Assembly: GCA_009787445.1 (NCBI GenBank)
Contig: WRFX01000002.1
Location: 1 to 41,232 of the forward strand
DNA from: Chitinivibrionia bacterium
GTDB lineage: Bacteria > Fibrobacterota > Chitinivibrionia > Chitinivibrionales > Chitinivibrionaceae
Length of the DNA: 41,232 bases
Reading direction: 5' to 3'
Below the pieces are notes generated by a model that did no database searches, was not told the origin of the DNA, and saw only the letters and a program-made list of their open reading frames with translations. Position numbers and translations under genes: made by a program. Positions within the stretch are counted from its first letter, which is position 1. The number at the start of each line of letters is the position of its first letter. This document shows positions 23,133 through 33,884 of the stretch, one piece after another.

Positions 23133-23657
23133 ATGTTAAGAATTACGGTTTTAATGATATTTGTTTTATTTGCGGTAGCGTTTGCCCAAATTAAACTTCC
23201 GCCAAACCCGGGAGCGGCGGGGAAAAAAACTGTTTTGGGAATTGACAGCGACGGCGACGGGGTGCGAGACGATATTCAGATTGAAATAACTAAACTAATT
23301 CCTAACGACCCTTATGCACGTGCAGGGGCAATGTTCTTTTTTGCTGTGCAGCAAGAAATTTTTAGAATTTATTTAGAAAATCCGAATGAATCATTTGAGT
23401 TTTTTTATCCGTATTTTCTGATGTCTATGGCAGGCGCTACCCATTATGTTCAGACAGGTGCCGAAAATTTAATTCCCGTAGAAAAATTCTTGATAATGCT
23501 CTTAAATACACGGGAAAGATTTCTTGTAAATGATAAACTGGATAGCATCGCTCACGGAAAAGGGATTACGCATTATAGCCATTATCCTGAATTTAGAGAA
23601 AAATACGACAAAAAGTTTCAAGAGTTTTACGAAAGAGAAAAGGATAGGCAAAAATGA
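23133..23657 (+). CDS. Secreted protein with a calcium-loop motif
   Basis: A 174-residue protein with a signal peptide (about 1-18, cleaved after AFA). Residues 36-48 read GIDSDGDGVRDDI, a DxDxDGxxD loop as in thrombospondin type 3 repeats or dockerins, likely to bind calcium. The rest is helical with many aromatic residues (ESFEFFYPYFLMSMAGATHY) and no catalytic motif I recognise. The stop overlaps the next start (ATGA), so it is coupled to the lipase/LRR gene, which it may assist. Confidence 0.65.
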   Translation: MLRITVLMIFVLFAVAFAQIKLPPNPGAAGKKTVLGIDSDGDGVRDDIQIEITKLIPNDPYARAGAMFFFAVQQEIFRIYLENPNESFEFFYPYFLMSMAGATHYVQTGAENLIPVEKFLIMLLNTRERFLVNDKLDSIAHGKGITHYSHYPEFREKYDKKFQEFYEREKDRQK

Positions 23658-25471
23658 AAAAGCATATTATTGTTTTGTTTATTGTATTGTTTTTAAGTAT
23701 TTGTTATTCACGGCAAATGCAAATACCTATATCTTCAGAAAACAGCCCGACGACTATTGAGATATATAATCTCAAAGGGCAGAAAATTTTAACAAAAGAA
23801 TTTACAAGATATAATTCCGCTCCGATTTCGCTTTCAAATAATTTAGCCAACCAAATTTATGTTATGCGAATAAAAAACGGGGATAAAATATTTACTCGCA
23901 AATTTATGCCCGATACAAAAATACGATTTGTTGGTAATTTTACAAATACAAATAAAATTTCAACAAATAAAACACTGCATATTCCAGAAATCCAATATCA
24001 AAATTTGCTTCGAACGGAGCCGCTTGGCGATTCCGTAACAAACATAATTTTTATAAATGGTATGTTGAACACGAAAATAATGGCTGATGTAAATTTGGTT
24101 CATATTCGTATGGCTTACAAAGACACATTAAATACAGAAGAATATCCGGGCAAATATATGTTTACTCTCGGCTACAACCAAACGCACGGCAGAATACACG
24201 ATTTTTCTGAAGTTATGCTCCAATGGCAGACGGAATTTAGCAATCAGGCAAACGTAAACGCGTTGGAGTGGTTGGCTCCGATAATTGACGAAGAATATTA
24301 CGAAGAAGCAATGGAATTTTTTGCCGACGCTAAAGCAGTTCCAAAATCAAATGAAAGAAAGAATTTTATAACCAGAATAGCAGAAATTATATTTAAAATA
24401 AAAACTAATAGCGTAACCATATCGCATAGCGAAACGACAAACGATTTAAGAAAAATAACGGATGAAAGTTTTGAAAAAAAGTATCGTGTAATAATTATTT
24501 CGCATTCGCAGGGAAATTTATTTGCCAATGAATTGATAGATTATTACAAGCAATATGACAAAGAAGAAGAAATAAAAAGAATAGAAGTTTTGAATATAGC
24601 GCCTCCTGCCGTTTCTACGTCTAAATCGTGGTACTATACAAATAAAGACGACGCCGTTATAAACGACGCAAGAAAAAAATTTAACTCAAAAATATTGCCG
24701 GGGCTTGAAAACGGCGTTATATCGGGAAAAAAAGACCCGCGTGAACGCAGAAGACATAAGTTTTGGGAATCGTATTTTCACGATGATTTAATAAGCAGGC
24801 AGTTAATTGACAACGTGTTTTTAAAATATTGTAAAGAATTGCCGTTTTGGTTTCCCTATCATCCCGACGATGTAGCGCAAATCAATAAATTGATAGAAGA
24901 ACACGGTCTTAATTGGGAATATGATAATCCTGATAGTTGGAACGAAAATTTTATTTCTTGGACTGACGACGAAACAAATAGAAGAGTTACTCGTTTGCGG
25001 GCGGCTGGCGTATTAGGCGATGTGTCGCTTGATTTGCCGATGCTTGATTCTTTGAATCTTTCAAATGGTCAAATAATTTCGTTAGATGTATCTAAATGTG
25101 TTAAGTTGACATATTTAAGCGTATCCTACAATCAACTGACTTCATTGGATTTGTCGAAAAATACGGCGCTTGTACATCTATTTGTTAGAGAAAATCAACT
25201 TACTTTTTTGGATTTGTTGAAAAATAAGGCGCTTGAAGAACTGAATGCCCAAAAAAATCTCCTTACCTTTTTAGACGTGTCGAATAATACGGCGCTTATG
25301 CATCTATGGCTCGCAAACAACCGCCTTACCTTTTTAGACGTATCGAATAATACGGCGCTTAAAATTTTGGGTGTCGACAACAATTTTCTTACTTCGTTAG
25401 ATGTTTCAAATAATCCAATGCTAACAAATTTAAGTTGCAACGGTAACCTAAAGGATAACATTTGTCCATAA
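23654..25471 (+). CDS. Exported lipase-like protein with sorting-like domain and leucine-rich repeats
   Basis: A 605-residue protein. The signal peptide covers about 1-19. Residues about 30-86 (TTIEIYNLKGQKILTKEF, then a strand, then QIYVMRIKNGDKIFTRKFMP) look like a type IX secretion type-A sorting domain, normally found at the C-terminus, here at the N-terminus. Residues about 125-420 resemble an alpha/beta hydrolase: IIFINGML, then IIISHSQGNLFANELI with S285 as the likely nucleophile in an S-x-S-x-G box. From about 455 to 600 run 21-residue leucine-rich repeats (LTFLDVSNNTALMHLWLANN and kin) encoded in 63-bp units. It may be a surface esterase with a binding repeat domain; substrate unknown. 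It sits inside a two-component operon. Confidence 0.72.
   Translation: MKKHIIVLFIVLFLSICYSRQMQIPISSENSPTTIEIYNLKGQKILTKEFTRYNSAPISLSNNLANQIYVMRIKNGDKIFTRKFMPDTKIRFVGNFTNTNKISTNKTLHIPEIQYQNLLRTEPLGDSVTNIIFINGMLNTKIMADVNLVHIRMAYKDTLNTEEYPGKYMFTLGYNQTHGRIHDFSEVMLQWQTEFSNQANVNALEWLAPIIDEEYYEEAMEFFADAKAVPKSNERKNFITRIAEIIFKIKTNSVTISHSETTNDLRKITDESFEKKYRVIIISHSQGNLFANELIDYYKQYDKEEEIKRIEVLNIAPPAVSTSKSWYYTNKDDAVINDARKKFNSKILPGLENGVISGKKDPRERRRHKFWESYFHDDLISRQLIDNVFLKYCKELPFWFPYHPDDVAQINKLIEEHGLNWEYDNPDSWNENFISWTDDETNRRVTRLRAAGVLGDVSLDLPMLDSLNLSNGQIISLDVSKCVKLTYLSVSYNQLTSLDLSKNTALVHLFVRENQLTFLDLLKNKALEELNAQKNLLTFLDVSNNTALMHLWLANNRLTFLDVSNNTALKILGVDNNFLTSLDVSNNPMLTNLSCNGNLKDNICP
25136..25430 (+). repeat. 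63-bp tandem repeats encoding leucine-rich repeats
   Basis: About five units of 63 bp encode 21-residue repeats of the form LTxLDVSNNTALxxLxxxNN. The copies starting at 25262 and 25325 are almost identical over their first half. The period and consensus match the internalin/Bacteroides type of leucine-rich repeat. Confidence 0.85.
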
Positions 25472-25497
25472 ATAACAAAAAAAAGGAGGTATAACCT

Positions 25498-26295
25498 ATG
25501 AAAGAAAACCGCAAAAAAATTATTCTGGTGGACGATATAAATTACTGTTTGGTAACGGTAAGAAACGGTCTCGAAAAAGATTACGACGTATATCCCGCGT
25601 CGTCCGTAGACGATATGTTCGATATGCTGGGATACGTCGTTCCCGATTTGATTTTGCTCGATATTTATATGCCCGGCGCCGACGGCTATGAAGGCATTAA
25701 AAGATTGAAAGCCGACGAACGTTACGCCGATATTCCCGTTATATTTTTAACTAGCGAACGCGACAAAGAAATTTTGGTAAAAGGACTTGCGCTCGGCGGC
25801 GCGGATTACGTTTCAAAACCCGTTTCTATTCCTTTGCTTACTCAGCGCATAGAATATCATTTGAATCCCGAAACGCGCAAAAAATCGCTTCGAGTAGAAA
25901 GCGCAAGAAGAAAAATTATTTACGTCGACGACGTAAATTATATCTTAATTTCGGCAAAAAGCCGACTTGAAAAACATTACGAAATTTATCCCGCGCAATC
26001 CGTTTACAAAATGTTCGACATTCTCGAAAACGTAATTCCCGACTTGATATTATTGGACGTTAATATGCCGAACGTCGACGGTTATCAGGCGATAGAATGG
26101 CTAAAAACCGACGTGCGTTACAGGCGTATTCCCGTAATATTTTTGACTTCCAAAAGCGACAAGGAAAGCGTAACCAAAGGACTTTCTTTGGGAGCCGCCG
26201 CATACATTACCAAGCCGTTTACCGACTCGATGTTAATTGAACACATAGAAAACATATTGAGACCTGAAATGCCTTGGGAAAGCAAAAAATTTTAA
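25498..26295 (+). CDS. Protein with two receiver domains
   Basis: A 265-residue protein with AAGGAGG upstream. Receiver 1 (about 7-125) has the acidic pair in VDDINY, phospho-acceptor D55 in LLDIYMPG, T85 in FLTSE and the K in SKP. Receiver 2 (about 138-258) has VDDVNY, D187 in LLDVNMPN, FLTSK and TKPF. The halves are clearly duplicated from each other. There is no output domain, so it probably works as a phosphate sink, relay or protein-binding switch. The hybrid kinase upstream, with two Hpt domains, is the obvious phosphodonor. Confidence 0.88.
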   Translation: MKENRKKIILVDDINYCLVTVRNGLEKDYDVYPASSVDDMFDMLGYVVPDLILLDIYMPGADGYEGIKRLKADERYADIPVIFLTSERDKEILVKGLALGGADYVSKPVSIPLLTQRIEYHLNPETRKKSLRVESARRKIIYVDDVNYILISAKSRLEKHYEIYPAQSVYKMFDILENVIPDLILLDVNMPNVDGYQAIEWLKTDVRYRRIPVIFLTSKSDKESVTKGLSLGAAAYITKPFTDSMLIEHIENILRPEMPWESKKF

Positions 26296-26314
26296 TGGAA
26301 AGTTTTAGAAAAGT

Positions 26315-28238
<1,924 letters not shown>

Positions 28239-28400
28239 AACTCCTTTGTTAAAGAATGAATTAGTTAAAAATTTTATGAAACAAGAGTTATGGCGTCTGA
28301 ACTCTTATTAGTAAATATAATACAAATTTTTAAAAATTTCCTGTTTTTTATGAAAATTTCTTGTTTTTATCGCAACTCCGCCAAAGCTTCCCTTTGCCAA

Positions 28401-28414
28401 AAATTATTTTTACC
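28401..28414 (+). promoter_or_regulatory. Upstream element AAATTATTTTTACC before acnB
   Basis: The 14-mer ends 31 nt before the acnB ATG and is identical to 30955-30968, which ends 29 nt before the acyltransferase ATG. The constant spacing suggests a core promoter element. Confidence 0.4.
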
Positions 28415-28445
28415 GCAAAATTCACTATAAAACAAGGAAAATATT

Positions 28446-30911
28446 ATGTGGCTCGACGAATACAAAACGCGCGAAGAAGAAAGAACGAATATGGGAATTT
28501 CGCCCCTTGCGCTTTCTGCCGAACAAACAAAAACGCTATGCGACGATTTATTGAAAAAAAACGATAATTTTCTGCTCGATTTGTTTGAAAACAGGATAAA
28601 TCCCGGCGTCGATGAAGCGGCGAAAATAAAAGCGGAATTTTGCGAAAAAATAATTTTTGGCAAAGAAAAATCGCCTCTTATATCTAAAAATAAAGCGATT
28701 GAAATTTTGGGAACTATGATAGGAGGTTTCAACGTAAGACCTTTGGTGAAAGTTCTTGAAATTGAAGAATTTGCCGAAAAAGCAATTAAAGAACTTTCAA
28801 AAACAACTCTTGTTTATGATGAATTTGACGAAATTTGCAAACTTTCAAAAACCAATATTTTCGCAAAAAAAGTTATTGAAAATTGGGCGAACGCCGAATG
28901 GTTTTTGAGCAAAAACGAATTTCCAAAAAAAATGAAAATCAAGGTTTTCAAAGTTGACGGCGAAATTAACACCGACGATTTTTCTCCCGCAAGCGAGGCG
29001 TTTACCCGCCCCGATATTCCGCTTCACGCCTTATCTATGGGGAAAAGCAGATTTGTCGGCGGAATAAAAACTATCGCGCAATGGAGAAAAGACGGCTTTA
29101 AAGTCGCGTTTGCCGGCGACGTCGTCGGAACGGGGTCAAGCAGAAAAAGCGCGGTAAATTCGCTTATGTGGCACACGGGAAACGATATTGATTTTGTTCC
29201 GAACAAAAGGCGCGGCGCGGCGGTTTTGGGCGGCGCCATCGCTCCGATATTTTTCAATACGTTGCAGGATTCCGGCGGATTGCCGATAATTTGCGACGTT
29301 TCAAAATTACAAAACGGCGACGAAATAATAATCGATACGCAAAAATGCGAAATTATAAAAAATGCAGAAAAATTATGCGATTTTGAACTGAAACCCGCGA
29401 CGATAAAAGACGAATTTCGCGCGGGCGGAAGAATAAATTTGATTATAGGAAAATCACTCACAGAAAAGGCGAAAAATTTCCTGAATTTACAAAAATCCGA
29501 AAAAATTTTCGTTAAAATAGAAAAATTAGAACACAAAAAAGGACAGGGATATACGCTCGCGCAAAAAATTGTCGGAAAAGCGTGCGAAATTGAAGGCGTT
29601 TTGCCAAACGAAAGCATTGAGCCGAAAATTACGACCGTCGGTTCGCAAGACACCACGGGACCTATGACCGCCGACGAATTGACGGAACTCGCCTGCCTGA
29701 AATTTCAAACCCCGGCTTTTTTACAGTCGTTTTGCCACACTAACGCTTATCCAAAAATCGCCGACATAAAAACGCACAAAAAACTACCGAAATTTGTTGA
29801 AGAACGAGGCGGAGTAGCGCTTCATCCGGGCGACGGCGTAATTCATTCGTGGCTAAATCGCCTCTTGCTTCCCGACACAGTCGGCACGGGCGGCGATTCG
29901 CATACTCGTTTTCCCGTCGGAATTTCGTTTCCTGCGGGGTCTGGACTTGTGGCGTTTGCGGGCGCGCTCGGATTTATGCCGCTCGATATGCCCGAAAGCG
30001 TTTTAGTAAAATTTAACGGAACGCTAAAAAAAGGCATAACGATTCGCGACGTCGTAAATTCCATTCCGTATTTTGCGCAAAAAAAAGGACTTTTGACAAT
30101 TCCGAAAAAAAACAAAATAAACGTTTTCAACGGGCGAATTTTGGAAATTGAAGGACTCGAAAACATTTCGGTAGAACAGGCGTTTGAATTGACGGACGCA
30201 TCTGCCGAACGAAGCGCGGCTGCCGCGACTATCGCGCTTTGTGAAAAATCGGTAGTAAATTTTTTGGAAGAAAACGTTAAAATAATGCAAAATATGATTT
30301 TGGACGGCTATCAGTCGAAAGAAACTTTGCAAAATCGCATCGACGAAGTGAAAAATTATCTGAAAAATCCAAAATTGCTAAAACGCGACGAAAACGCGGA
30401 ATACGCCGCAATTTTAGAAATAAATTTAAGCGAAATAACCGAACCGCTCGTCGCCTGCCCAAACGACCCCGACGACGTAAAACCGCTTTCGCAGATAAGC
30501 GGCGCAAAAATTGACGACGTTTTTATCGGCAGTTGTATGACGAATATAGAGCATTTTAGAATCGCGGCAAAAATTTATAAAGACGCATATATTAACCGCA
30601 ATATAACGCGAACTTTCATTGCGCCGCCGACAAAAATTTATAGCGAACAACTTAAAGAAGAAGGACTTTTTGCGGAGTACAACAAAATCGGCGCGACTAT
30701 TGAGCCCGCGGGATGTTCGCTTTGTATGGGAAATCAACTGCGCGTTTGCGACGGCGACAATGTGTTTTCTACTTCGACAAGAAATTTTGACAATCGAATG
30801 GGAAACGGCGCGAAAGTTTATTTGGGAAGCGCGGAACTTGCGGCAATTATTTCAAAAATAGGCAAAATTCCAAGCGTCGAAGAGTATTTTGAAATAATAA
30901 GAGACATATAA
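28446..30911 (+). CDS. acnB: Aconitate hydratase B (bifunctional aconitase / 2-methylisocitrate dehydratase)
   Basis: An 821-residue TCA-cycle enzyme interconverting citrate and isocitrate. The domain order is that of AcnB: an N-terminal HEAT-like domain (about 1-155), the swivel domain next (DGEINTDDFSPASEAFTRPD, then VGTGSSRKSAVNS), and the catalytic core with QDTTGPMTADELTELACLKF, then GTGGDSHTRFPVGIS. Iron-sulfur ligands are C697 (IGSCMTN), C757 and C760 (EPAGCSLCMGN). E. coli AcnB has 865 residues; the reduction here falls mostly in the N-terminal HEAT-like domain, which in E. coli governs dimerisation and RNA binding. The gene is a single unit with its own upstream element. Confidence 0.93.
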   Translation: MWLDEYKTREEERTNMGISPLALSAEQTKTLCDDLLKKNDNFLLDLFENRINPGVDEAAKIKAEFCEKIIFGKEKSPLISKNKAIEILGTMIGGFNVRPLVKVLEIEEFAEKAIKELSKTTLVYDEFDEICKLSKTNIFAKKVIENWANAEWFLSKNEFPKKMKIKVFKVDGEINTDDFSPASEAFTRPDIPLHALSMGKSRFVGGIKTIAQWRKDGFKVAFAGDVVGTGSSRKSAVNSLMWHTGNDIDFVPNKRRGAAVLGGAIAPIFFNTLQDSGGLPIICDVSKLQNGDEIIIDTQKCEIIKNAEKLCDFELKPATIKDEFRAGGRINLIIGKSLTEKAKNFLNLQKSEKIFVKIEKLEHKKGQGYTLAQKIVGKACEIEGVLPNESIEPKITTVGSQDTTGPMTADELTELACLKFQTPAFLQSFCHTNAYPKIADIKTHKKLPKFVEERGGVALHPGDGVIHSWLNRLLLPDTVGTGGDSHTRFPVGISFPAGSGLVAFAGALGFMPLDMPESVLVKFNGTLKKGITIRDVVNSIPYFAQKKGLLTIPKKNKINVFNGRILEIEGLENISVEQAFELTDASAERSAAAATIALCEKSVVNFLEENVKIMQNMILDGYQSKETLQNRIDEVKNYLKNPKLLKRDENAEYAAILEINLSEITEPLVACPNDPDDVKPLSQISGAKIDDVFIGSCMTNIEHFRIAAKIYKDAYINRNITRTFIAPPTKIYSEQLKEEGLFAEYNKIGATIEPAGCSLCMGNQLRVCDGDNVFSTSTRNFDNRMGNGAKVYLGSAELAAIISKIGKIPSVEEYFEIIRDI

Positions 30912-30954
30912 AACTCTCGACAATAAAGAAAAATGCCAAAACTTTTGCGTACAT

Positions 30955-30968
30955 AAATTATTTTTACC
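30955..30968 (+). promoter_or_regulatory. Upstream element AAATTATTTTTACC before the acyltransferase gene
   Basis: Identical to the 14-mer before acnB and ending 29 nt before this ATG. It is preceded by TTGCGTACAT (30945-30954), of which GCGTACATAA recurs at 169-178. Confidence 0.4.
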
Positions 30969-30997
30969 AAAAAAACTTCAATAAACGCGGGAAAAAT

Positions 30998-32122
30998 ATG
31001 AAAGAAAAAATAAACGACAACAAAAGAAAATTTTCTAAAACTTTAACTGTTAAACGGGAAAAATTTGTAAAATTCCTGAACAGAACGGTAGCCGATATCA
31101 TCGTTTTGAACGAAGAAAACGTTAAAGATATGCCGAAAGGACGAATGATGGTCTGCTGCACGCACAGAAGTCATATCGATTACGTGATTTTGGGCTTGAA
31201 AATTCCCGAATTCGGCGCAGACCAAATAAGATTTGCCGCAGGCGACAATTTGACCCGCGTTCCGATGCTTGGAAAACTTTTTCGCTCGGTCGGCGCGTTT
31301 TCGGTTTATCGCGGAAAAGCGTCGCAAAGAAGTTACATTATGCGCCTGACAAATCAGGTAAAACTTATGGTTTCAAGCGGCGACAGCGTCATAGTATTTC
31401 CCGAAGCGGGACGCAGTTATTCGGGCGAAATGTTAGACGTAAAATCGGGCGTTCTTTCCGCTGGAGTTTTGGCTCAAAAAGACGAACCAGACAATCCGAT
31501 TTATTATTTGCCGTGCGCGATAAATTACACGCGAATTCCCGATTTGCAGGCGTTTGATTTGCTTTTGAAAGGCAAAAGTATGCGCGACAATTCCAAAAAT
31601 TTTGTCCTAAAATTTATCGGCGGATTTCTCTATTATTTCGCCGATATTAACGTGTTTTTGTCTTCGTGGATTTTCAAAGCGCAAACCGACGTTTATTTGA
31701 ACGTTGCAAAAGCGACTCCGCTTAAAGACATTACGGACGTAGAAAAGAAATTTCAAGCGCAGGCGAAATCCCCGATAGTCGCCAATCGCGACGCGATAAA
31801 CGAATGTTCGGCGTGGGTAGAAAAGCAATTTTGGGAGATTTTTCCTCTTTTGCCCGTAAATGTTGTGGGATATTTGTTCAATAAATCAGGACGCGGCTAT
31901 CTAAACGAAAAAGAAGTCGAAAAAATTATGGAAAAATTGAAAACCGCAAAACTTTGCACTGACGCAATGAACGGATTTTCTGCGAAAGAAATCTTAAAAA
32001 TCGGCATAAAACAACTGAAAAAAAACGGCGCGATAAGAGGTAAATTTTATATTTCAATAAAAAGTAAAACTCGGCTTGCGTATTTTTCGGCGTTTATAAA
32101 TTCGGCGTTAAACAAAGAATAA
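30998..32122 (+). CDS. Glycerolipid acyltransferase (PlsB/PlsC family)
   Basis: A 374-residue protein with the acyltransferase motifs: block I HRSHID (H56 and D61, the HX4D catalytic pair), block II near GAFSVYRGKASQRSYIM, block III FPEAGRSYSGEM (E136, with R139 and S140), and a later proline-containing block near YYLPCAINYTRIPD. The RSHxDY form and the GRS triplet are closer to glycerol-3-phosphate acyltransferases (PlsB) than to typical PlsC, but the length is far below PlsB (about 800). The substrate is a glycerophospholipid precursor; which one cannot be told. The C-terminal 80 residues are helical and without a named domain. It starts the run that includes dnaG and the sigma factor. Confidence 0.78.
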   Translation: MKEKINDNKRKFSKTLTVKREKFVKFLNRTVADIIVLNEENVKDMPKGRMMVCCTHRSHIDYVILGLKIPEFGADQIRFAAGDNLTRVPMLGKLFRSVGAFSVYRGKASQRSYIMRLTNQVKLMVSSGDSVIVFPEAGRSYSGEMLDVKSGVLSAGVLAQKDEPDNPIYYLPCAINYTRIPDLQAFDLLLKGKSMRDNSKNFVLKFIGGFLYYFADINVFLSSWIFKAQTDVYLNVAKATPLKDITDVEKKFQAQAKSPIVANRDAINECSAWVEKQFWEIFPLLPVNVVGYLFNKSGRGYLNEKEVEKIMEKLKTAKLCTDAMNGFSAKEILKIGIKQLKKNGAIRGKFYISIKSKTRLAYFSAFINSALNKE

Positions 32123-32134
32123 AAGGATAATATT

Positions 32135-33478
32135 ATGTCTTTTCGTAATTATTTGATAAGCGACATTATTTTGGACATCGACGACGACGTTAAAGAAAAA
32201 GCGCTCGACTTCGTAGCAAAAAGAATGTGCAAAAAAGCAAAAATTGCAAAATATAAACCCGTATTTGAGGACATTTTGCGCCGCGAAGAAAGCGCTTCGT
32301 CGTTTATCGGACACGGAATTGCGATAGCCAAAGCGACGGCTCCCATAGAAAACGAATTTGCGATAATGCTTGCAAGAAATTGCGACGGAATAAATTACGA
32401 CGCCGCGCGAAACGCCAAAGTAAATATTATCGTAATGGTGCTTATAAATCCAAACGTCGGCGAACAAAAAATAATAGAACTTACCGCAAATATCGCCACG
32501 TTTTTTAAGGACGTTGCCATAAATAATTCGGTAAGAAACGAAGAAATTGACACAATTTCGGAATTATTTCGCTCGCAAACCGACGACGAAGGCGAAAAGC
32601 GAATTGTAAAAGAACCGCTTCTGTCTTCGGCTTCGGCGCTTGCCCGCGAAATAAACGCAAAAGCGATTTTAATTTTCGCGGACGTAAAACAGGATTTGGA
32701 ATTTTTGCGAAACGTCCGCATAAGAAAGCAAATAATAATAATTACGGCAAACAAAAGCAAATTTTTGGACAGTTTAACGGGATACGATTTTGTGCAGGCG
32801 CCGATTGCCAAAACAAGCGGAATCGGACAGATAAAAATAGGAATTTTGCTCGCTCTTTCGCGAAATTTGGTTTCTCGCGAAGACGTTGTAGTATGCGTCG
32901 CGGGAACCGCGGGAAAAGACGCGTTTAATTTAATTTCCGTCGTCGATATAGACAAAGAATTCGACTTCTTTTTTACGCGCACGCGCTCGCTTACGCCTCC
33001 CGACGTAAAACCCGAAGTGCTCGAAAGAGTTTTGGGGCTTGCGACCGAAATCGGTCTTGAAGGTCGCGAAGGAAAAGCGATAGGAACGATATTTGTTTTG
33101 GGCGATACCGAAAACGTAAATTCGCACATAAAACAGTTGATAATAAATCCGTTTAAGGGCTATAAAAAATCCGAAAAAAACGTGCTTGACCCCGCAATAG
33201 AAGAGACGGTAAAAGAATTTGCGACCATAGACGGAGCGTTTATTATCGCGGGAGACGGAACAGTCGTTTCGGGAGGAACGTACTTAAATCCGTCTTTTCC
33301 CGATACGGGTATGATTCCCGAACTTTTAAGCGGACTCGGCTCCCGACACACTGCGGGCGCGGGAATTACCGTTTGCACAAACGCGATGGCGATAGTAATT
33401 TCGGAATCGACGGGGCAGGTAACGGTTTTCAAAAACGGCTCGACTGTTCTTACGCTTTCCAAACAGAACGGAATTTAA
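32135..33478 (+). CDS. Diadenylate cyclase fused to EIIA-like and pyruvate kinase C-like domains
   Basis: A 447-residue protein with three parts. Residues about 5-150 resemble a PTS EIIA type-2 (PtsN) domain: SSFIGHGIAIAKATAP aligns with GIGNGIAIPHGK of PtsN, but the phosphorylated histidine position is K66 (IAIPH has become IAIAK). Residues about 165-290 resemble the pyruvate kinase C-terminal alpha/beta fold (SALAREINAKAILIFADV, then VVVCVAGTAGKDAFNLISVV). Residues about 345-445 are a DAC domain: DGAFIIAGDG with D366-G367-A368, GSRHTAGAGIT with R404-H405-T406, and AIVISESTGQVTVFKNG. DAC makes cyclic di-AMP from two ATP. The usual motif is RHR; here it is RHT. Archaeal DacZ enzymes carry a pyruvate-kinase-like N-terminus; the EIIA-like addition is unusual. 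It lies 12 nt after the acyltransferase gene. Confidence 0.82.
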   Translation: MSFRNYLISDIILDIDDDVKEKALDFVAKRMCKKAKIAKYKPVFEDILRREESASSFIGHGIAIAKATAPIENEFAIMLARNCDGINYDAARNAKVNIIVMVLINPNVGEQKIIELTANIATFFKDVAINNSVRNEEIDTISELFRSQTDDEGEKRIVKEPLLSSASALAREINAKAILIFADVKQDLEFLRNVRIRKQIIIITANKSKFLDSLTGYDFVQAPIAKTSGIGQIKIGILLALSRNLVSREDVVVCVAGTAGKDAFNLISVVDIDKEFDFFFTRTRSLTPPDVKPEVLERVLGLATEIGLEGREGKAIGTIFVLGDTENVNSHIKQLIINPFKGYKKSEKNVLDPAIEETVKEFATIDGAFIIAGDGTVVSGGTYLNPSFPDTGMIPELLSGLGSRHTAGAGITVCTNAMAIVISESTGQVTVFKNGSTVLTLSKQNGI

Positions 33479-33479
33479 T

Positions 33480-33884
33480 ATGAAAAATATTTTGGTTAAA
33501 ATTGTTATAGCCATAGCAATAATAATAACGCTTTTGGTTTGGACGAGACCGATAAAAGCGACTTTTTTCGACAAAAAACGCATAGAAAACGAATTAAAAG
33601 CAAAAACTAACGAAAAGGACTCGCTCGAAAAAGTTTTGAAAGGCGTCATAGAAGACCCGAATAATTTACAAAGAACCGTTCGCAACAGCGGATATTCGCA
33701 AAAAGACGAAACTATGCTGAAAATAATCGTGCCGGACGCCGAAAAAGAAACGCGAAATTTTGAAATTACGTTTTTTCTTTTGGTCGCGGCGACAATCGTC
33801 GTGTTGTTGGTAATTTTGTTCGCTTTACCGCAAAAAAAGAATGGAGATTTATGTCGGGAACAAACGACCGATACGCAAGAATAA
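33480..33884 (+). CDS. Small two-span coiled-coil membrane protein
   Basis: A 134-residue protein starting 1 nt after the cyclase stop. It has an N-terminal membrane helix (about 5-22), a charged coiled-coil stretch (about 30-60, KKRIENELKAKTNEKDSLEK), and a second span near 97-116. An FtsB/DivIC-like shape (one span plus coiled coil) comes to mind but the second span argues against it. I do not recognise a family. Its last 34 nt overlap the dnaG start, so it is probably coupled to dnaG. Confidence 0.6.
   Translation: MKNILVKIVIAIAIIITLLVWTRPIKATFFDKKRIENELKAKTNEKDSLEKVLKGVIEDPNNLQRTVRNSGYSQKDETMLKIIVPDAEKETRNFEITFFLLVAATIVVLLVILFALPQKKNGDLCREQTTDTQE

Noticed and set aside
25136-25430. CRISPR-like array because of a regular 63-bp period
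   Set aside because: The repeats are in frame, contiguous and encode leucine-rich repeats of one protein; there are no unique spacers or cas genes.
29024-29656. 210-residue minus-strand frame inside acnB
   Set aside because: It lies fully within a clear aconitase gene, and its Phe/Ser/Cys-rich composition is typical of antisense of Lys/Glu-rich genes.
32395-33129. 244-residue minus-strand frame inside the cyclase fusion
   Set aside because: The plus frame carries recognised domains; the minus frame has no motif or start signal.
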